A stretch of 28,051 bases of DNA from Deltaproteobacteria bacterium UBA2385 (GTDB taxonomy: Bacteria; Myxococcota_A; UBA796; UBA2385): positions 1-28,051 of the forward strand of contig DDSR01000393.1 in NCBI GenBank assembly GCA_002343455.1, given 5' to 3'. A program made the translations under genes and the position numbers. Positions 24,300-28,051 of this stretch are shown in pieces (within the stretch, counting starts at the first letter, position 1; each line of letters begins with the position of its first letter). The notes beneath the pieces were generated by a model, which was not told the DNA's origin, searched no databases, and saw nothing but the letters and a program-made list of their open reading frames with translations.

Positions 24300-26020
24300 G
24301 CCCCCGGGCGCCGGCGCAGCCCGGCCAGGGCCAGGGGGAGGCCGAGCAGCAGCCAGCCAGAGCCCGGGGCGCGGGAGCCGGAGGCGCAGCCCATGTCGCA
24401 GCCGCCGCCGTCTTCGCCGCAGCCGGCGCTGGTGTAGCTGACCGGGCCCAGGGTGGCGTAGGCGCCGAGCCAGTCGCCGGCCGGGCCGGCCGCGGCGGTC
24501 TCCAGGCTGGTCAGGCCCAGGCCCTCGATCGAGGGCAGGTTGAAGGCGAGGTCGCCGACCAGGCCGCCGATCAGGCTGCCGACCAGGCTGTCGAAGACGC
24601 CCGAGAACTGGGCCTCGATCTCGGCCGAGGCGTCGGGCACGAACTCGTTGTGGGTGACGGAGGGGATGACGTCCTCGCCGCTCAGGGCGACGTTGATCGC
24701 CAGGGCGCCGGTCGCGCCGTCCAGCTCGAGGTCGACCCCGGCCAGGGCGTCGAGATCGACCGCCAGGACGCGCGCCATGCGGTTGTCGAGCTCGGCGTAG
24801 AACTCCAGCCCCAGCTGCTCGACCTCGATCCCGAGGTCGTGCTCACCGCTGAACTCGAGTGTCGGCGGGGCCTTGGGCCGGGTCTGGAGCACCATCGGAG
24901 CGCTGGTGGGGAAGAGCTCGTCGAAGGAGTCGCCCGCCAGCAGCCCCAGCAGGCTGGTGGTGATCGGGATGCCGATGTCGGCGTTCTCGTCCAGCGTGTA
25001 GCAGAGCAGGCCGCCGCGCCAGGCGCTGTAGAGGGCCTGGTTGCCGAAGTCGTCGGAGATCAGGATCCCGGCGTGGAAGTCGCTGCCGATCTCGGCCGGC
25101 GCGGTGCCCAGGCCGGGCGGCTCGTTGGCCGTCATCAAGGAGCCGCCCATGTCGTAGTCGGCCACGCAGTCCGCGGGCGCCACCGAGGACATGCTCCCGT
25201 CCAGGGTCAGGCGCACGCCGGCGGGCTGGATGTCGACCGCCGAGGGGTAGAGCTCCAGCGTCGCTTCGGACCCGGCGAGATCGATGGTCTCGCTGATGGT
25301 GAGCGAGGCGAAGGACTCCTCGATCAGGGCCTCGATCTCGGGGCCGAAGTCCGCCACCGCCCCGGCGAGCTGGTCCTCGACCAGCGGCAGGATCAGGTCG
25401 AAGATCGAGAGCCCGAAGAAGCCCAGCACATCCTCGACCGTGCCGATCCAGCAGTCGTCGATGACGATGTTGCTGCTGCTGAGGCCGTGCGTCAGGTTGA
25501 TGGTGCCGACCTGGGCGTCGAGCTGGCGGCTGCTGCCGGAGCCGGTGACCTGCAGGGCCAGCGTCGTGGAGATGTTGGCCGAGAAGGGCGAGACCCAGGC
25601 GTCGCAGTCGGTCTCGATGCACTCGACGGCGAGCAGCAGGTTGAGCGGCGAGGCCTCGGAGTTGACGGCGATCTCCATGTCGGCGTCGAGCTGGAGGTAG
25701 CCGGACTGCGGGACCAGGCTGGCGCTGGTGATGGCGATGTCGACCGCGCCGTTGGTGAGGCTGTACTCGTAGCCGCCGAGCCAGCACTGGCCGAAGACGC
25801 CCTCGTAGGAGTCTCCGACGGCGGGGATCTCCAGGCCGGTCGGGACCAGGGCCGGGAGCAGCGCGGTGATGGCGTCGAAGCCGCCCGGCGTGATGTCGGC
25901 GTGGACCGCGCCCTCGATCACGGCGCCCGGAGGATGGAGATCCTGCGCGGCGGCGCTGAGCGGGGCGCCCAGGGCGCAGATACCGAGGAGGGAGCGAAGC
26001 GGCAGGAGGAGAGGACGCAT
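24296..26020 (-). CDS. Secreted surface protein with MYXO-CTERM-like tail
   Basis: The 574-residue product has a Sec signal (MRPLLLPLRSLLG to SAAAQ, cleavage near residue 25). The large body is acidic and strongly beta-type, and contains two similar-looking halves with stretches such as AVIEGAVHADITPGGFDAITALLPAL. Six Cys in the body are spaced as likely disulfides. The C-terminus is Gly/Cys-rich (GCGEDGGGCDMGC), then about 14 hydrophobic residues, then RRR, which resembles the MYXO-CTERM sorting signal processed by myxosortase. I infer cell-surface display. A weak resemblance of the N-terminal repeat to lipid-binding BPI-type folds is noted only as a possibility. ATG 26020 has AAGG 5 nt upstream. 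Confidence 0.78.
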   Translation of the reverse strand: MRPLLLPLRSLLGICALGAPLSAAAQDLHPPGAVIEGAVHADITPGGFDAITALLPALVPTGLEIPAVGDSYEGVFGQCWLGGYEYSLTNGAVDIAITSASLVPQSGYLQLDADMEIAVNSEASPLNLLLAVECIETDCDAWVSPFSANISTTLALQVTGSGSSRQLDAQVGTINLTHGLSSSNIVIDDCWIGTVEDVLGFFGLSIFDLILPLVEDQLAGAVADFGPEIEALIEESFASLTISETIDLAGSEATLELYPSAVDIQPAGVRLTLDGSMSSVAPADCVADYDMGGSLMTANEPPGLGTAPAEIGSDFHAGILISDDFGNQALYSAWRGGLLCYTLDENADIGIPITTSLLGLLAGDSFDELFPTSAPMVLQTRPKAPPTLEFSGEHDLGIEVEQLGLEFYAELDNRMARVLAVDLDALAGVDLELDGATGALAINVALSGEDVIPSVTHNEFVPDASAEIEAQFSGVFDSLVGSLIGGLVGDLAFNLPSIEGLGLTSLETAAAGPAGDWLGAYATLGPVSYTSAGCGEDGGGCDMGCASGSRAPGSGWLLLGLPLALAGLRRRPGA

Positions 26021-26115
26021 TCGAACCTTCGGGGCCGATGGGGAAGGGGCCGAGGGGGCAGGGGAGGGGAGGCGGCGCCAGCGGCCGTCACGCATACCCG
26101 CGGATGGTACTCGCG

Positions 26116-26137
26116 AGCGGTGCGACTTGCACCCGCT
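26116..26137. other. Hairpin between HAD gene and surface-protein gene
   Basis: AGCGGTGC (26116-26123) and GCACCCGCT (26129-26137) pair around a 5-nt loop, with one bulged G. The element lies 30 bp past the HAD stop and 96 bp ahead of the surface-protein start. It could be a terminator for the HAD gene or an operator for the next gene. There is no U-tract in the direction of transcription, so neither role is secure. Confidence 0.35.
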
Positions 26138-26167
26138 TTTCACCTCGACCCGAGCAAACCGGGCCGC

Positions 26168-26791
26168 TCAACCCAGCTCTCTCAGGAGCGCGTTCATGGC
26201 CGCAGCGTCACGAACGTCGAAGAAGCGGGCGCCGGCCGCGCGCGCCATCGCGCCGTCGGTCTCGGGGCGATCTCCGACGTGGACCAGGGCGCCGGTGGGC
26301 TGGCCGAGCGCGGCGGCGGCGGCGTACAGCCCGTCGGGGAGGGGCTTCATCGCGCCGAGGCGGCGACAGTCGACGATCGCGGCCCAGCGCTCGGGTCGCA
26401 GGGATGGGTGGCGCATCGCCGCCAGCTTGCGCAGGGCGGGGTGGTCGCTGACGACGGCCCTGGCGAAGCCCAGCTGGTCGACCCGGGCGATGAGGCCCAG
26501 GACGCCCTCTGGGACGCGGGCGTGCCGGAAGGAGTCGGCCCAGCGGCCGTCGATGACCTCGAGCAGGGCGGTCCGGACCTCGGCGAGGGGGCACCCGCAG
26601 CGCGTCGCCACCCGTCGACAGAGCTCCTCGTCCAGGTCAGCCCGGCGCTGACCGCGGAGCTCCTCGAAGCCGGCCTGGAGCTTGGAGTAGATGGCCGGGC
26701 GCCGCAGGGCCGCCGGGAGCAGGAAGATCCGCAGCCGGTCCGTGTCGGCGAGGGTCCCGTCCAGGTCGAAGGTGAAGGCCGCCGTGGACAC
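26168..26791 (-). CDS. HAD-family phosphatase (haloacid dehalogenase superfamily)
   Basis: The 207-residue product has the four HAD motifs: FTFDLDGT at residues 6-13 (nucleophile Asp), VVSDH near 114 (motif II Ser), the lysine in AMKPLPDG near 149 (motif III), and HVGDRPETD near 171-179 (motif IV acidic pair). The helical cap lies between motifs I and II, as in subfamily I, and the conserved layout resembles phosphoglycolate or nucleotide phosphatases. Substrate cannot be told from sequence alone. GTG 26791 starts just before the motif I strand; the ribosome-binding site is weak. It is divergent from the tRNA-Phe promoter. Confidence 0.85.
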   Translation of the reverse strand: MSTAAFTFDLDGTLADTDRLRIFLLPAALRRPAIYSKLQAGFEELRGQRRADLDEELCRRVATRCGCPLAEVRTALLEVIDGRWADSFRHARVPEGVLGLIARVDQLGFARAVVSDHPALRKLAAMRHPSLRPERWAAIVDCRRLGAMKPLPDGLYAAAAALGQPTGALVHVGDRPETDGAMARAAGARFFDVRDAAAMNALLRELG

Positions 26792-26874
26792 GCTGCGGGA
26801 GCCGGGCTGGAGGGTGTGGGAGAGGGCGGTGTGGGCTGGGAACGGGACGGTGTACTTGGGGCGCGGAGGAGCTC

Positions 26875-26901
26875 TTGACAGCCCCGCGGCGGCGGCATAA
26901 T
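26875..26901 (+). promoter_or_regulatory. Sigma70-type promoter for tRNA-Phe
   Basis: A perfect -35 TTGACA (26875-26880) is followed after 15 bp by CATAAT (26896-26901), five of six matches to the -10 consensus. It is by far the best promoter I can see in the window. The predicted transcript would begin near 26908, about 65 nt ahead of the tRNA. Confidence 0.8.
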
Positions 26902-26955
26902 CGGTCGACGCTCGACACGGTCGGGCGGCAGCGAGGCCACTCTCTCAAGGCCATG

Positions 26956-27354
26956 ATGTCGTTGAGGATCTTCGGCCAGGTAGCTCAGTCGGTAGAGCAG
27001 GGGACTGAAAATCCCCGTGTCGGCGGTTCAACTCCGTCCCTGGCCACCATCCTCGCCCTGCCGCTCCTCGTCGCCTGCCAGGCGGACCCTTGCGACCGGC
27101 TCTGTGAGCGGATCGGCAATCGCCTCTCGGAGTGCATCGTCGACTGGCCCATCGGCTGGGAGGACCTCGACGCGACCTCTCGCCAGGACTTCCAGGACAG
27201 CTGCCGCGACGGCTGGAGCGAGCAGCGAACCGCGCTGGAGCCCCGGCAGGTCGACGACGCCCTGGAGCAATGCGAGGCCGGCTTGACCGAGCTGGTGGAG
27301 ATGCGCCGCGACGGCACCGTCTGCGACCAGCTCCGCGCGCTCTACGTGGACTGA
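26956..27354 (+). CDS. Small Cys-rich lipoprotein whose frame reads through tRNA-Phe
   Basis: The part after the tRNA (27050-27354) looks like a real gene: hydrophobic ILALPLLVAC with Cys at 27076 as a lipobox, then regularly spaced cysteines (PCDRLC, SEC, DSC, EQC, TVCDQL) in a pattern common in small deltaproteobacterial lipoproteins. The start is the problem. No ATG, GTG or TTG lies between the tRNA and the lipobox; CTG codons at 27040 and 27058 are the only near-cognates. The nearest ATG with a plausible AAGG site is 26956, which makes residues 7-31 a translation of the tRNA itself (VAQSVEQGTENPRVGGS type). Such peptides are well-known annotation artefacts. The coordinates use 26956; the true start is undetermined. 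Confidence 0.5.
   Translation: MSLRIFGQVAQSVEQGTENPRVGGSTPSLATILALPLLVACQADPCDRLCERIGNRLSECIVDWPIGWEDLDATSRQDFQDSCRDGWSEQRTALEPRQVDDALEQCEAGLTELVEMRRDGTVCDQLRALYVD
26974..27049 (+). tRNA. tRNA-Phe (anticodon GAA), CCA encoded
   Basis: The 76-nt sequence folds as a standard tRNA. The acceptor stem GGCCAGG pairs with CCTGGCC, followed by A and an encoded CCA. The D-arm contains AGCTCAGTCGGTAGAGC. The anticodon stem-loop GGGGA-CTGAAAA-TCCCC gives anticodon GAA, the variable loop has five bases, and the T-arm has a TTCAACT loop. It is preceded by a strong promoter. The 3' end runs directly into an open frame encoding a Cys-rich lipoprotein. Confidence 0.97.
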
Positions 27355-27377
27355 GGGCGGGCGGGGCGTCCCCCGGT

Positions 27378-28051
27378 TCAGTCGTAGTCGACCGCGCGCA
27401 GGGAGATCCCCAGCCGCCCGATGCGGTAGTTCAGGTTGCTGCGGGAGATTCCCAGCTGTCGTGCGGCGCGGGCCTGCACGCCGCCGGCGCGCTGCAGCGC
27501 CTCGATGATGGTCGCCCGCTCGATGTCGTCCAGGGCGTCAGGGAGGCTCTTGCCGGGTGGGAGGGTGCCGATCGGTGCGCTGGGCCCACCTTCGGGCTCG
27601 CTGAGGTCGGACTGGCTGATCTGGACCTTCTCGATCTCTTCGCCGCGGCTGAGCAGCACGGCTCGCTCCAGGGTGTGCTCCAGCTCGCGCACGTTGCCGG
27701 GCCAGCGGTGCTTCATCAGCTGATCGAGGGCCGCGGCGCTGAGCCGGCGGGCGGGCCGGTTGTAGCGCTCGGCGAAGCGCTGGAGGAAGTGGTTGGCGAG
27801 CAGCGGCAGGTCGTCGAGGCGCTCGTGCAGCGCGGGCACCTCGATGTGGAAGACGTTCAGCCGGTAGTAGAGGTCCTCGCGCAGCCGGCCCGCCTTCACC
27901 TCGGCCCGCAGGTTGCGGTTGGTGGCCGCGACCACCCGGACGTCCACCCTGCGGGAGGAGGAGGCGCCGACCCGCTGGATCTCTCCCGACTCCAGGACGC
28001 GGAGGAGCTTGACCTGGGTGGACGGGGGGATCTCGCCGATCTCGTCGAGGA
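27378..28051 (-). CDS. Sigma54-dependent transcriptional activator, C-terminal part (partial)
   Basis: The frame runs off the right edge, so the sensory domain and the GAFTGA loop are outside the window. The visible part starts at the Walker B motif LDEIGEIP and continues with [28 protein letters not shown] and the arginine-finger stretch [13 protein letters not shown], then [20 protein letters not shown]. It ends in a Fis-type helix-turn-helix ([23 protein letters not shown]). Such NtrC-family proteins remodel sigma54 RNA polymerase at -24/-12 promoters and are numerous in myxobacteria. I cannot tell whether it has a receiver or FHA domain. It converges on the lipoprotein gene. Confidence 0.93.
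   Translation of the reverse strand, partial: LDEIGEIPPSTQVKLLRVLESGEIQRVGASSSRRVDVRVVAATNRNLRAEVKAGRLREDLYYRLNVFHIEVPALHERLDDLPLLANHFLQRFAERYNRPARRLSAAALDQLMKHRWPGNVRELEHTLERAVLLSRGEEIEKVQISQSDLSEPEGGPSAPIGTLPPGKSLPDALDDIERATIIEALQRAGGVQARAARQLGISRSNLNYRIGRLGISLRAVDYD

Noticed and set aside
23576..26878. 1100-codon plus-strand frame
   Set aside because: It spans several genes in other frames and is low-complexity; it is antisense to the surface protein and the HAD gene.
26974..27049. tRNA-Phe as an integration site for a mobile element
   Set aside because: No integrase gene and no second copy of the tRNA 3' end are visible in the window, and the neighbours look chromosomal.
27362..27375. 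Short GC hairpin between the lipoprotein and the sigma54 regulator as a terminator
   Set aside because: The stem is only about four base pairs and there is no U-tract.

Overview
The window is about 28 kb of very GC-rich bacterial DNA. Genes lie on both strands and are tightly packed: many ends overlap, and no gap between genes exceeds roughly 210 bp. Several traits point to a myxobacterium or a close relative (Myxococcota, the former Deltaproteobacteria). There are two copies of the myxobacterial type of PilZ domain, one on an Hsp70 and one on a DUF4388/J-like protein. There is a complete alternative complex III operon, several small Cys-rich lipoproteins, a surface protein ending in a MYXO-CTERM-like tail, and a sigma54 enhancer-binding regulator. 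The taxon is inferred from gene content only.

Layout. 1-1753 (-): a membrane-anchored helical protein cut by the window edge. 1845-4021 (+): the purine pair purC-purF, coupled by an ATGA overlap. 4097-6973 (+): an Hsp70 with a long acidic linker and a C-terminal PilZ domain. 6977-8282 (-): efp followed by fabG. 8384-9367 (+): a lysine-2,3-aminomutase-family enzyme (EpmB-like), divergent from efp, whose substrate it probably modifies. 9399-11039 (+): a PilZ-like/DUF4388/degenerate-J/TPR protein. 11083-18630 (-): actABCDEF, encoding the quinol:electron-acceptor oxidoreductase alternative complex III. 18841-19925 (+): a Cys-rich lipoprotein and rsmD. 19883-20374 (-): a Nudix hydrolase. 20464-21786 (+): a divergent amine-oxidase-like flavoprotein. 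21773-22899 (-): two coupled lipoproteins. 22987-24299 (+): a crotonase resembling ethylmalonyl-CoA decarboxylase, coupled to a small lipoprotein. 24296-26020 (-): a secreted surface protein. 26168-26791 (-): a HAD phosphatase. 26974-27049 (+): tRNA-Phe behind a strong sigma70 promoter and merged with a Cys-rich lipoprotein reading frame. 27378-28051 (-): the C-terminal part of a sigma54-dependent activator.

How the genes relate. Housekeeping functions (purine synthesis, EF-P and its modification, fatty-acid reduction, rRNA methylation, tRNA-Phe, respiration) are mixed with lineage-specific envelope and signalling genes. The most unusual part is 4.1-11.0 kb. There an Hsp70-PilZ fusion and a PilZ-like/J-like protein flank the EF-P cluster. 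The Hsp70 has no recognisable alpha-helical lid and the J-like region has no HPD motif, which suggests a chaperone-derived signalling module rather than ordinary protein folding. A second oddity is ActB, whose molybdopterin-type half keeps a four-cysteine iron-sulfur motif that I recall as degraded in Bacteroidetes-type ActB. A third is the reading frame running from tRNA-Phe into a lipoprotein with no ordinary start codon of its own.
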